Source of the DNA: Kribbella sp. NBC_01245
GTDB lineage: Bacteria; Actinomycetota; Actinomycetes; Propionibacteriales; Kribbellaceae
Assembly (NCBI RefSeq): GCF_036226525.1
Contig: NZ_CP108487.1
Span: forward strand, 2,976,001-3,040,000
Length of the DNA stretch: 64,000 bases
Direction: 5' to 3'
This document shows, in pieces, positions 27,759 through 35,131 of this stretch (position 1 is its first letter; every line of letters begins with the position of its first letter). The notes under the pieces are model-generated. The model was given only the letters and a program-made list of their open reading frames with translations. It was not told where the DNA came from and ran no database searches. Both the position numbers and the translations under genes were made by a program.

Positions 27759-27804
27759 AAAGGGATTACCCATCGATCGCGAAAGGGATTACCCAGCGGT
27801 CGCG
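27759..27804. repeat. Two tandem 23-bp units upstream of the methyltransferase gene
   Basis: AAAGGGATTACCCATCGATC plus GCG (27759-27781) and AAAGGGATTACCCAGCGGTC plus GCG (27782-27804) differ at two or three positions. They fill most of the gap between the dnaG stop and the methyltransferase start and could be regulator half-sites. Confidence 0.75.
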
Positions 27805-27807
27805 CGG

Positions 27808-29706
27808 TTAGATCGCGCTGCCGATGGCGCGGTCGCGCAGCTGGGTTCGGTGACTTTCGAGGGCGATCAGTTCACCGAACATCCGGTTGTACTCGTCGGC
27901 CCGCTCAATCGGGTTGGTGCGCTGCAGCTTCGACTTGAGCTCGGTGATGCGACGCATACAGGTCAGCTCCTGCAACCGGGCCAAATGCGCCTCGGCGAAG
28001 CGCTCGTCCGGATCACGATCCAGCCGCAGCGGCTCGACCGCCAACGCGCTGACCACGGCGACCGCAGGGTCGTCCCCCATCGCCTCGCGGACCGCGACCA
28101 CCCAGGCCTCGCCGGGCTGAGCGTTCTCCGGACCACCCGATTTCGCCATCGCGCCGCGAACGGCCGCCAGCCAGGGATGCGTGAAGTCCTCGTCGTCCAG
28201 TTCACCGAAATTGCCCCGCACGAGATGCGGATATTGCATCACGATCTTCAGCACGTCCCACTCGATCATGAACCGCGGATCGCGTGGGCTCGGCACGTCC
28301 GGACGACGCGGCGGCGCCTCGGTCTGCACCTGGACGCCCGGCCGCTGGTCCGGCTCGCGCTGCTGCTGCGGACGGCTCGCGGCGCGGTGCACCTCGGCCC
28401 GGACCTGGTCGACCTCGAGGCCGAGCTGCCCGGCGAGTTCGCGCACGAACCCGTCCACCTTGGACCGATCGCGCACGCTCACCACCAGCTGCGCCGCCTG
28501 CCGCAAGGCGTCGACCCGCCCGTCGGCCCGGTCCAGGTCGTACTTCGACAGCACGTTTCCGAGCACGAAGCGATACAGCGGAACGCGGCGGCCGATCAAC
28601 TCGCGCACCGCGGCGTCCCCCTTCTGCAGCCGCAGGTCGCACGGATCCAGCCCGTCCGGCTCGACCGCCACATAGGTCTGCGCCGCAAAAGCCTGATCGC
28701 CTTCGAAGGCCTTCAACGCGGCTCGCTGGCCGGCGCCGTCACCGTCGAAGGTGAAGATGACCTCGCCCCGGAACTGGTCGTTGTCCAGCAGCAACTGCCG
28801 CAATACCCGTGCATGGTCCTCGCCGAACGACGTACCGCAAGTGGCGACGGCGGTCTGGACGCCGGACAGGTGGCAGGCCATCACGTCGGTGTAGCCCTCG
28901 ACCACGACGGCCTGCCGGCCCTTGGCGATCTCCCGCCGGGCCAGGTCGACGCCGTACAGGACCTTGGACTTCTTGTAGATCGGCGTCTCGGGCGTATTGA
29001 GGTACTTCGCCTCGATCTTGTCGTCGTCGAACAACCGCCGCGCGCCGAACCCGATCACATCACCGCCGGCATCCCGGATCGGCCAGAGCAGGCGGCCGCG
29101 GAACCGGTCGTACGGGCCGCGCTGGTTCTGCGCGCAGATGCCGGACGCGATCAGTTCTTCGTTGCTGAAACCGCGGCCGCGCAGATGCTTCAGCACGGCG
29201 TCACCGCTGCGAGGCGCGAAGCCGACACCGAAGAGCACGGCCGCGTCCCGATCGAAGCCGCGCTCGTTCAGGAACTGGCGACCGGGCTGGGCCTCGGCCG
29301 CGCCGAAGAGCTGGTCGACGTAGAACTCGGCGGCCATCTTGTGCGCGAGCACCAGCCGCGGGCGCTGGTTGGCCTCGCGCTTGGGCATCGGCCCGCCGGA
29401 CTCGTCGTACCGCAACTGCACGCCGACCTTGGCGGCCAGCGTCTCGACGGCCTCGTGGAACGTGATCTGGTCGATCTTCTGGATGAAGTCGATCACGTCC
29501 CCACCCTCCTGGCACCCGAAGCAGTAGAAAAAGCCCCGGGCCGGGGTGACGTTGAACGAGGGCGACTTCTCGTCGTGGAACGGGCACAGGCCCTTCAGCG
29601 AACCGCCGCCGGCGTTCTTCAAGGTCACATACGAGCCGACGATGTCGTCGATTCGAGCACGCTCGCGAACCAGCGCGATGTCCTCTTCCTTGATCCGGCC
29701 TGCCAC
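27808..29706 (-). CDS. dnaG: DNA primase
   Basis: A 632-residue bacterial primase that makes RNA primers at the fork. CHC2 zinc-binding domain: LCPFHDEKSPSFNVTPARGFFYCFGCQEGGDVIDF (about residues 39-75). Toprim core: VVVEGYTDVMACHLSG (catalytic Glu), and TFDGDGAGQRAA (metal-binding Asp). The C-terminal helicase-binding domain follows a Gln/Pro/Arg linker (RPQQQREPDQRPGVQVQTE). GTG start. It follows the dgt and FAD-reductase genes on the same strand by 72 bases; dgt-dnaG clustering is common in actinobacteria. Confidence 0.97.
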   Translation of the reverse strand: MAGRIKEEDIALVRERARIDDIVGSYVTLKNAGGGSLKGLCPFHDEKSPSFNVTPARGFFYCFGCQEGGDVIDFIQKIDQITFHEAVETLAAKVGVQLRYDESGGPMPKREANQRPRLVLAHKMAAEFYVDQLFGAAEAQPGRQFLNERGFDRDAAVLFGVGFAPRSGDAVLKHLRGRGFSNEELIASGICAQNQRGPYDRFRGRLLWPIRDAGGDVIGFGARRLFDDDKIEAKYLNTPETPIYKKSKVLYGVDLARREIAKGRQAVVVEGYTDVMACHLSGVQTAVATCGTSFGEDHARVLRQLLLDNDQFRGEVIFTFDGDGAGQRAALKAFEGDQAFAAQTYVAVEPDGLDPCDLRLQKGDAAVRELIGRRVPLYRFVLGNVLSKYDLDRADGRVDALRQAAQLVVSVRDRSKVDGFVRELAGQLGLEVDQVRAEVHRAASRPQQQREPDQRPGVQVQTEAPPRRPDVPSPRDPRFMIEWDVLKIVMQYPHLVRGNFGELDDEDFTHPWLAAVRGAMAKSGGPENAQPGEAWVVAVREAMGDDPAVAVVSALAVEPLRLDRDPDERFAEAHLARLQELTCMRRITELKSKLQRTNPIERADEYNRMFGELIALESHRTQLRDRAIGSAI

Positions 29707-29778
29707 GTCGCGAGTCTACGGTCAGACCGAAGCGCCAGGTACGCCGGACGCCCGAACACGCTCAACCAACCGCGAGGC

Positions 29779-31020
29779 CTACAGCTCCTCGAGGCTTACC
29801 GAGGAGTCTGCGAGCTTCGCCGGGTCCACTGGCGCGTCTGAGGCGGCAAGCTTGCGCAGGGCGTCGAGGGAGTCCCAGACGTTGACGTGCATCGCCGCGA
29901 GGACGTGCTCGCCCTCGTCCAGCCAGAAGGCCTGGTACTCGTTGGTGGCGGGCTCACCTCGCACCACCACGTGGTACGACGTTCCGCGCGGTACGTCGCC
30001 GACGTACTCCATGCCGAGGTCGTACATGTCAGTGAAGAAGTACGGCACGGCGTCGTGCGAGGCGTCCTGCCCGAGCATGGCCTTCGCGGCGACGGCACCA
30101 CTGTCCTTCGCGTTGGACCAGTGCTCGACGCGCAGCGGCCGGCCCAGCGACGGATGGCTCCAGCGCGCGATATCGCCCGCGGCGTACACGTCGGTGGCGG
30201 AGGTCTTCAGGTCCGCGCCGGTGACGACGCCGCCTCCGTTTTCAGGCGTGGCGACCTCGATCCCGGCGTTCTTGGCGAGCTCGACGTTCGGCTGAACGCC
30301 CACGCCGACGACGACCAAGTCCGCCGGTACGACACCTTCGGTCGTCTGCACGCCGTTGACCTGGCCATCGGCACCGGTGAAGCCCTCGACGTTCGTGCCG
30401 AACTTGAACTCGACGCCATGCCGCTTGTGCAGATCCGCGTAGTAGCCGCCGACCTGTTCGCCAAGGACTCCCGCCAGGGCCGTCGACTGCGGCTCGATCA
30501 CCGTCACCTCGCAGCCGTGCTCCCGCGCCGCGGCGGTGACCTCGAGGCCGATCCAGCCGGCGCCGACGACGACAACGCGTGGCTTCGCCGCGAAGGCCTC
30601 GAGCAATGTGGCGGATTCGGCCGCCGTACGGAGGTAGCGGATACCCGCGAGGTCGGCGCCCGGTACGTCAAGCTTGCGGACGCGGCTGCCGGTCGCAAGC
30701 AACAGCCGGTCGAACCCGAGCGTGGAGCCGTCCGGGAGCGTGACCGTGTGGGCGGCCGGATCGATCGCCTCGACGGTGGTCCCGAGGCGTAGCTCGACGT
30801 TGTTGTCCTCGTACCACTGCTGGTCGTGGACCTGGGCCGTAATCGGTTCCTTCTTGCCGAGCAGCACGTCCTTCGACAAGGGCGGTCGCTCGTACGGCAG
30901 CTCGGGCTCGGTCCCGATCAGTACGACCTGACCGGTGAATCCCTCACTCCGCAAGGTCTCCGCCGCCTTGGCTCCGGCAAGACTGGCACCGACGATGACG
31001 ATCCGCTCTACATCGCTCAT
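29779..31020 (-). CDS. FAD-dependent ferredoxin/rubredoxin reductase-like oxidoreductase
   Basis: A 413-residue flavoprotein of the class I pyridine-nucleotide reductase group. Two dinucleotide folds: FAD-binding VIVGASLAGAKAAETLRSEGF near the N-terminus and NAD-binding VVVGAGWIGLEVTAAAREHG (about residues 150-170); ATGSRVRKLDVPGA and VYAAGDIARWSH are the FAD-linking ATG and GD motifs. A reductase C-terminal domain follows (EYVGDVPRGTSYHVVVRGEP). It should pass electrons from NAD(P)H to a ferredoxin; no ferredoxin or P450 is adjacent. Starts nine bases after the dgt stop. Confidence 0.9.
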   Translation of the reverse strand: MSDVERIVIVGASLAGAKAAETLRSEGFTGQVVLIGTEPELPYERPPLSKDVLLGKKEPITAQVHDQQWYEDNNVELRLGTTVEAIDPAAHTVTLPDGSTLGFDRLLLATGSRVRKLDVPGADLAGIRYLRTAAESATLLEAFAAKPRVVVVGAGWIGLEVTAAAREHGCEVTVIEPQSTALAGVLGEQVGGYYADLHKRHGVEFKFGTNVEGFTGADGQVNGVQTTEGVVPADLVVVGVGVQPNVELAKNAGIEVATPENGGGVVTGADLKTSATDVYAAGDIARWSHPSLGRPLRVEHWSNAKDSGAVAAKAMLGQDASHDAVPYFFTDMYDLGMEYVGDVPRGTSYHVVVRGEPATNEYQAFWLDEGEHVLAAMHVNVWDSLDALRKLAASDAPVDPAKLADSSVSLEEL

Positions 31021-31029
31021 ACCCCCACG

Positions 31030-32268
31030 CTACCCAGGTAGGCGCCCGTGCCACTCGACGGCCGACGGGTCGGTGAGCGAAGCGACCTGATCGATGACAA
31101 CCCGCAACCGCGCCGCATCATCGGCCGCCGCGACGAAATCCGCCGCGAACGCCGGATCCAGGTCGCGTGGCGCCGACTTGCACAGCGCCGCCACCAACTC
31201 ACCGAGCAACTCGCGCTGCCGGGCGTGTCGCCCCTGCCGCTCGGGCGAATGGAACGCGTGCCACATCCCGACACCCTTGAGTACGCCGATCTCGGTGGCG
31301 ACGCCGTCGGGAATGATCAGGTCCGCCTCATACCGAATCAGCCGGTCTTGCCCGAAGGCGGCCCGGGTGGCTTGCTCGGCGGCCGTACAGAATCGCCCGA
31401 TCAACTGACTGGTCAGATCCTTCAGCCCACCGAGGGCCCGGCGGCTGTCGTCGAACGGCCCGCCCGGCCAGTACGTCGTACCGCTGAGGCGCTGCCAGGC
31501 GGCGTCGAGCTCGTCGTCGCTCGCCTCCGGCAGGTAGAACCGGCGCACGGTCTCCCAGTACGGCCCGGGATCCCGGCCTACCCGGCCCAGGTCGATGCTG
31601 TGGGCAACGATCCCGTCCTCGACGTCGTGCACCGAATAGGCGACGTCGTCGGCGAAATCCATCACCTGGGCCTCGAGACAGCGCCGGTCCGGATGCTCGA
31701 CGCCCTTGCGCAGCCAGCCGAAGACCTCGCCGTCATCGTCGTACACCCCGAACTTGCGCTGCCCCTCGCGCCTGGTCCACGGGTATTTCGTGGCGGCGTC
31801 GAGGGTGGCGCGGCTCAGGTTCAGCCCTACGCTGCGGCCGTCCGGGTCGAACGCCTTCGACTCCAGCCGGGTCAGCAGCCGCAGGGTCTGAGCGTTGCCC
31901 TCGAAACCACCGATATCGTGCGCATACTCGTCGAGGGCGCGCTCGCCGTTGTGGCCGAACGGCGGATGGCCGAGATCGTGCGCGAGGCAGGCCGCGTCCA
32001 CGATGTCGGGATCGCACCCGAGCGCGGTCGCCAGCTCGCGGCCGATCTGCGCGACCTCGAGGCTGTGCGTCAACCGGTTGCGGACAAAGTCGTCGCTGCC
32101 CGCCGTCAGCACCTGCGTCTTGGCCGCGAGTCGCCGCAACCCGGCACTGTGCAGCACGCGCGCCCGATCGCGGGCGAAGGGTGACCGCCCCGGCCGCTTG
32201 GCCGGCTCGACCACCCATCGCTCCGCGTCGTGCTCGCCATATCCTGCGAGGTGCTGAGATCGCGTCAT
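31030..32268 (-). CDS. dgt: Deoxyguanosinetriphosphate triphosphohydrolase-like protein
   Basis: An HD-domain dNTPase of 412 residues. The HD ligands are visible: RNRLTHSLEVAQIGRELATALG...DAACLAHDLGHPPFGHNGERAL, and later VMDFADDVAYSVHDVEDG. The N-terminal DRARVLHSAGLRRLAAKTQVLT is characteristic of the family, which hydrolyses dNTPs to the nucleoside and triphosphate. ATG at 32268 chosen; a GTG immediately before it is possible. First gene of the dgt-reductase-dnaG run. Confidence 0.93.
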   Translation of the reverse strand: MTRSQHLAGYGEHDAERWVVEPAKRPGRSPFARDRARVLHSAGLRRLAAKTQVLTAGSDDFVRNRLTHSLEVAQIGRELATALGCDPDIVDAACLAHDLGHPPFGHNGERALDEYAHDIGGFEGNAQTLRLLTRLESKAFDPDGRSVGLNLSRATLDAATKYPWTRREGQRKFGVYDDDGEVFGWLRKGVEHPDRRCLEAQVMDFADDVAYSVHDVEDGIVAHSIDLGRVGRDPGPYWETVRRFYLPEASDDELDAAWQRLSGTTYWPGGPFDDSRRALGGLKDLTSQLIGRFCTAAEQATRAAFGQDRLIRYEADLIIPDGVATEIGVLKGVGMWHAFHSPERQGRHARQRELLGELVAALCKSAPRDLDPAFAADFVAAADDAARLRVVIDQVASLTDPSAVEWHGRLPG

Positions 32269-32297
32269 CACTCACCAGACTAGAGGTGAGCACCGAC

Positions 32298-32341
32298 AGT
32301 TTTGGCTATCCCAGTTTTGGCTATCCCGGTTTGGTTATCCC
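32298..32341. repeat. Three tandem 15-bp units at the dgt/SnoaL gene boundary
   Basis: AGTTTTGGCTATCCC occurs at 32298-32312 and exactly again at 32313-32327, then as GGTTTGGTTATCCC at 32328-32341. The last unit includes the stop codon of the neighbouring minus-strand gene. Confidence 0.8.
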
Positions 32342-32763
32342 CAACCGCCTTGGACCATGGTCTGGAACTTCCACTGGCCGTCGACCTTGAGCAGCAGATC
32401 GCCGTACCGCATCGGCATGGTCTGGCCGCCGAACGACATCGTGCCCTCGGTGACCACGAAGACCAGGCTCGCCGAGAGGAAGTGCGGCGTCCGGGTCGAC
32501 TCCATGGTCAGGTCGGCGGGACCTCCTCCCATCACCTGCGCCATCTGCTCGACGAAGGCCTGCCGGGTGACGGACTCGGCCTTCCCGTTCCCGTTGCCGT
32601 CGTCGCTGACCTCGTTCAGGGGGAAGACGGCCTGGTCGGCCATCCCCTCGTAATCGTGCGCCGCCGCCAGCGCGTCGTACCGCTCGAACCACGCCTGAAC
32701 GCTCGCGATATCCGCCGCGGACGGCTCGAACCCACTGGTCGGCATGGTCTGTGTGTCGGTCAA
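32335..32763 (-). CDS. SnoaL/DUF4440-like (NTF2-fold) protein
   Basis: A 142-residue protein. TTG at 32763 is chosen because GAAGGAG lies six bases upstream; no ATG/GTG in the frame has a comparable site. The pattern DIASVQAWFERYDALAAAHDYEGMADQAVFPLNEVSD...FVEQMAQVMG...LVFVVTEGTMSFGGQTMPMRYGDLLLKVDGQWKFQTMVQGGW is the cone-shaped alpha+beta fold of NTF2-like proteins. Could be an enzyme or a ligand-binding protein; nothing nearby fixes its role. Confidence 0.75.
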   Translation of the reverse strand: MTDTQTMPTSGFEPSAADIASVQAWFERYDALAAAHDYEGMADQAVFPLNEVSDDGNGNGKAESVTRQAFVEQMAQVMGGGPADLTMESTRTPHFLSASLVFVVTEGTMSFGGQTMPMRYGDLLLKVDGQWKFQTMVQGGWG

Positions 32764-32908
32764 GCCCGCTCCTTCGTTGATGAACTTCGTACAGTGTACC
32801 CAGTAAGACGCCAAGCGCAAGAGTTTTGTTCCCGGTCGGGCCGACGAGTTTTGGGGACACCTTGGTTAGGGGTGCTTCGACGAGGTGCTTGGGAGGGGTG
32901 TCGGTGGG

Positions 32909-33035
32909 CACCCGTCCCCCTGAAGTCTTGCGAATTGTCAGGCCGGTCCGGGCCGCGTCAAGGGCTCCATCGGCTACCGCCGACGCTGACGCGCCCTTGA
33001 CCCGACCCGAACCGGCCAAGGGCGGCAGCTATCAG
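32909..33035. repeat. Nested palindromic element, copy A (interrupted by the IS110 element)
   Basis: Left terminal repeat CACCCGTCCCCCTGA (32909-32923), internal arms GGCCGGTCCGGG/CCCGAACCGGCC (32941-32952 with 33006-33017), GTCAAGGGC/GCCCTTGAC (32957-32965 with 32993-33001) and a central TCGGC-TACC-GCCGA hairpin. The right terminal repeat is broken after TCAG (33035) and resumes as AGGGGGACGGGTG at 34542-34554, on the far side of the IS110 element. It is an inverted relative of copy B at 37048-37186. Confidence 0.85.
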
Positions 33036-33055
33036 ACATCCCTAGTGCTAGGGAG

Positions 33056-34291
33056 TCAAGCGGCGGTGGTTTTGGTGCGGTGGGCCCAGGCGGTGTGGGT
33101 GTCGTAGTGGGTGCCGGTTTTGAGGCAGCCGTGGAGGAGGCCGACGAGCCGGTTGGCGAGTTGTCGTAGCGCGGCGTGGTGGCCGTGGCCGCGGGTGCGG
33201 AGTTCGTCGTAGTAGGCGCGGGTGTGTGGGTCACGCAGGATGGCGGCGCCGGCTTGCTGGTCGAGGGCGTTGACGAGCCGGTTGTTGTGGACGAACCGGG
33301 CGTGCACCGTTTTCAGCCTTCCGGATTGGCGGGTGAGGGGTGCGGTGCCGGCGTAGTTCTTGCGGGATTTCGCGTCGGCGTAGCGGCCTGGGGCGTCGCC
33401 GAATTCTGCCAGCACCCGGGCGCCGAGGATCGGTCCGAGGCCGGGCAGGCTGCGGTAGATCTCAACGTCCGGGTGCCGGCCAAAATAGGCCTCGACCCCT
33501 GCCTGCAGGCCGGTGATCTCGGTGTTCAGGGCCTGCAGGATCGCCACCGTGGAACGGACCGTGGCGGCGTAGGCGTCGGCCACGATCTCGGACTGGCCGA
33601 GTTGCTCGGTGCGCAGCGCGGCCTGAATCGCGGCGGCCCGGCTGGGCAGATCACCGCGCCGGCGAGCCGTTTTCAGCGCGGCGGTGATCTGGCCGGTGGT
33701 GAGTTTCGCCGCGGCCGCCGGGGTGGCCGCTTTGGCCAGCAACGCCAGCACATCAGGACTGGTCAACGTCAACGTCCCTTGCTGATACGCCTCCAGCGCG
33801 GCCGGGAAGTAGTCCAGCAACGCCGACCGCATCCGCAGCATGTGCCGGGTCCGTTCCTGGATCAGCGATTGATGCGCCCGGGTCAGCACCTTCACCCCGG
33901 CCGCGAGCTGCGAATCGGCCTCGGTGGCCACGAGTTGGTGACGCCGGGTCCGGACCATGTCGGCCAGGCTGTGCGCGTCGGTCTTGTCGTCCTTGGCACC
34001 CGACAACGACACCACCTCACGATGTCTCGCGGCCAGTTTCGGGTTCACCCCGAACACCACATAACCCGCCGCGATCAACGCGGCCACCCACGGACCCCGC
34101 TCGGTCTCGATCCCGACCATCACCTGGCCGGGGCCACCATCATCAGGCAAGTGTTGCGCGATCAGCTCATGGAACTTCACCATCCCCTGGACCCCCTCGG
34201 GGACCCGGCGAATGCCCAGCACCCGGCCCTGATCGTCTTGGACCTCGAGGTCATGATGATCTTCGGCCCAGTCGTCACCAACGAACAACAC
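33056..34291 (-). CDS. IS110-family transposase (DEDD recombinase)
   Basis: A 411-residue transposase. The N-terminal RuvC-like DEDD domain shows VGDDWAEDHHDLEV (first Asp), MVGIETERGPW (Glu) and GAKDDKTDAHSLADMVR (DxxD pair). A coiled-coil/helical middle follows, then the C-terminal Transposase_20 domain: SLPGLGPILGARVLAEFGDAPGRYADAKSRKNYAGTAPLTRQSG, with the conserved catalytic Ser in RQSG. GTG start with GGGAG nine bases upstream. Length is normal for the family, so the protein looks intact. Only about 20 bases separate its stop from the element's right end. Confidence 0.95.
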   Translation of the reverse strand: MLFVGDDWAEDHHDLEVQDDQGRVLGIRRVPEGVQGMVKFHELIAQHLPDDGGPGQVMVGIETERGPWVAALIAAGYVVFGVNPKLAARHREVVSLSGAKDDKTDAHSLADMVRTRRHQLVATEADSQLAAGVKVLTRAHQSLIQERTRHMLRMRSALLDYFPAALEAYQQGTLTLTSPDVLALLAKAATPAAAAKLTTGQITAALKTARRRGDLPSRAAAIQAALRTEQLGQSEIVADAYAATVRSTVAILQALNTEITGLQAGVEAYFGRHPDVEIYRSLPGLGPILGARVLAEFGDAPGRYADAKSRKNYAGTAPLTRQSGRLKTVHARFVHNNRLVNALDQQAGAAILRDPHTRAYYDELRTRGHGHHAALRQLANRLVGLLHGCLKTGTHYDTHTAWAHRTKTTAA

Positions 34292-34541
34292 GATGAATTT
34301 CTCCCGTCACGCACTCGATGAGTGTCTGAGTAGCCCGCAGGAGATTCCGGCGCCCTAATGGATCAGTGCTCACACCACCCGAAAAGCGGCAGGCACGACA
34401 CCCCATCAGCCATTCACATCTCCCGACCACCAGCAAGGGCACGCTCTGATACCAGGACTCAAAGCCCGGGGGTACGGAGTGCTCACCTACCAGCGACCAC
34501 AGACACCGAGTCTGCCAGCGACCGACCCGATAACACCCATT
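34292..34541 (-). ncRNA. Predicted bridge RNA of the IS110 element
   Basis: The 250-nt leader between the element's left end and the transposase holds four guide-like segments in the order known for IS621-type bridge RNAs. A first loop contains CCGTACCCCC (34468-34477), close to the left target CCGTCCCCC, then TATCAG (34446-34451), complementary to core plus right target CTGATA. A second loop contains GGGTGTC (34397-34403), one wobble-compatible change from the left donor GGATGTC, then CCATTAG (34355-34361), complementary to core plus right donor CTAATGG. Exact ends and transcription are not known. Confidence 0.75.
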
Positions 34542-34616
34542 AGGGGGACGGGTGAGGTCTGCCCGTTTGCGTCGAGTGGTCCCGTTCAGCGGATGCCGAG
34601 CTGCTCCTCGGACGCC

Positions 34617-34835
34617 GCCGTGATCCCGCGTACGGACGGCGACCCCTCCCTCGGACCGGTCCGCCCTGATCCCGCGCCCAGATGGCGGGCTCTTCCTCGG
34701 ACTGGTCGCCGTGAGCCCGTGGACGGGTGGCGATCTCTCCCTCGGACCGGGCCCGCCGTGATCCCGTGCACGGATGGCGATCTCTCCCTCGGACTGGGTC
34801 GCCGTGATCCCGTCGTCGGCTGGCGTCTTCCCGAG
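34617..34835. repeat. Imperfect 45-47-bp tandem repeat, four to five units
   Basis: Units begin GCCGTGATCCCG (or variants) at 34617, 34663, 34708, 34755 and 34801 and contain TGGCGATCTCTCCCTCGGAC-like cores. The last unit is truncated and runs into a long inverted repeat. No coding function is apparent. Confidence 0.8.
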
Positions 34836-34884
34836 TGAACTGGACGTTTTCCGTCCCCAAAAACGTCCAGTTCACTCGGGAAGA
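34826..34884. repeat. Perfect 25-bp inverted repeat
   Basis: 34826-34850 pairs without mismatch with 34860-34884 around a 9-base loop (CCGTCCCCA). The arms contain CGAGTGAACTGGACGTTTT. It is far from any gene end: IS110 lies on one side and IS30 on the other. Confidence 0.9.
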
Positions 34885-34982
34885 TGCGCGCGCCCGTCTA
34901 TGCGCGCGCCGAGTCGTCGGGTTTGGCGCCCGGCCGTCGTCTCTCCAGAGCGGTGAGCGCGGCTCCACATCGGGAGGTGCCC

Positions 34983-35036
34983 GTCCTATTCCGAGGGTCG
35001 ACCTCCGGAATGGGGAGTCGACCCTCGGAATAGGAC
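34983..35036. repeat. Perfect 20-bp inverted repeat
   Basis: GTCCTATTCCGAGGGTCGAC at 34983-35002 is exactly complementary to 35017-35036, with a 14-base loop. A second hairpin in the same non-coding stretch. Confidence 0.9.
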
Positions 35037-35131
35037 GCCAGCCGGTGGCATCGGCGGGAGCATTGGGTGCTGGGGGTGGCTGGCCATCCGCGAGGTGGGT
35101 TACCACCCCGGAATGGCGGTTTCGAGGGGTC

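Larger units (their letters stand above)
33036..34543 (-). mobile_element. IS110-family insertion sequence
   Basis: Ends are set by comparison with intact palindromic copy B. Read on the minus strand, the uninterrupted site is GTCCCC-CT-GATAGC; here it is GTCCCC-CT-AATGGG...GGATGT-CT-GATAGC. The element is therefore about 1.5 kb, bounded by a shared CT dinucleotide, with no terminal inverted repeats and no longer target duplication, as in IS110-type elements. It contains one transposase gene and a 250-nt leader. Confidence 0.92.
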
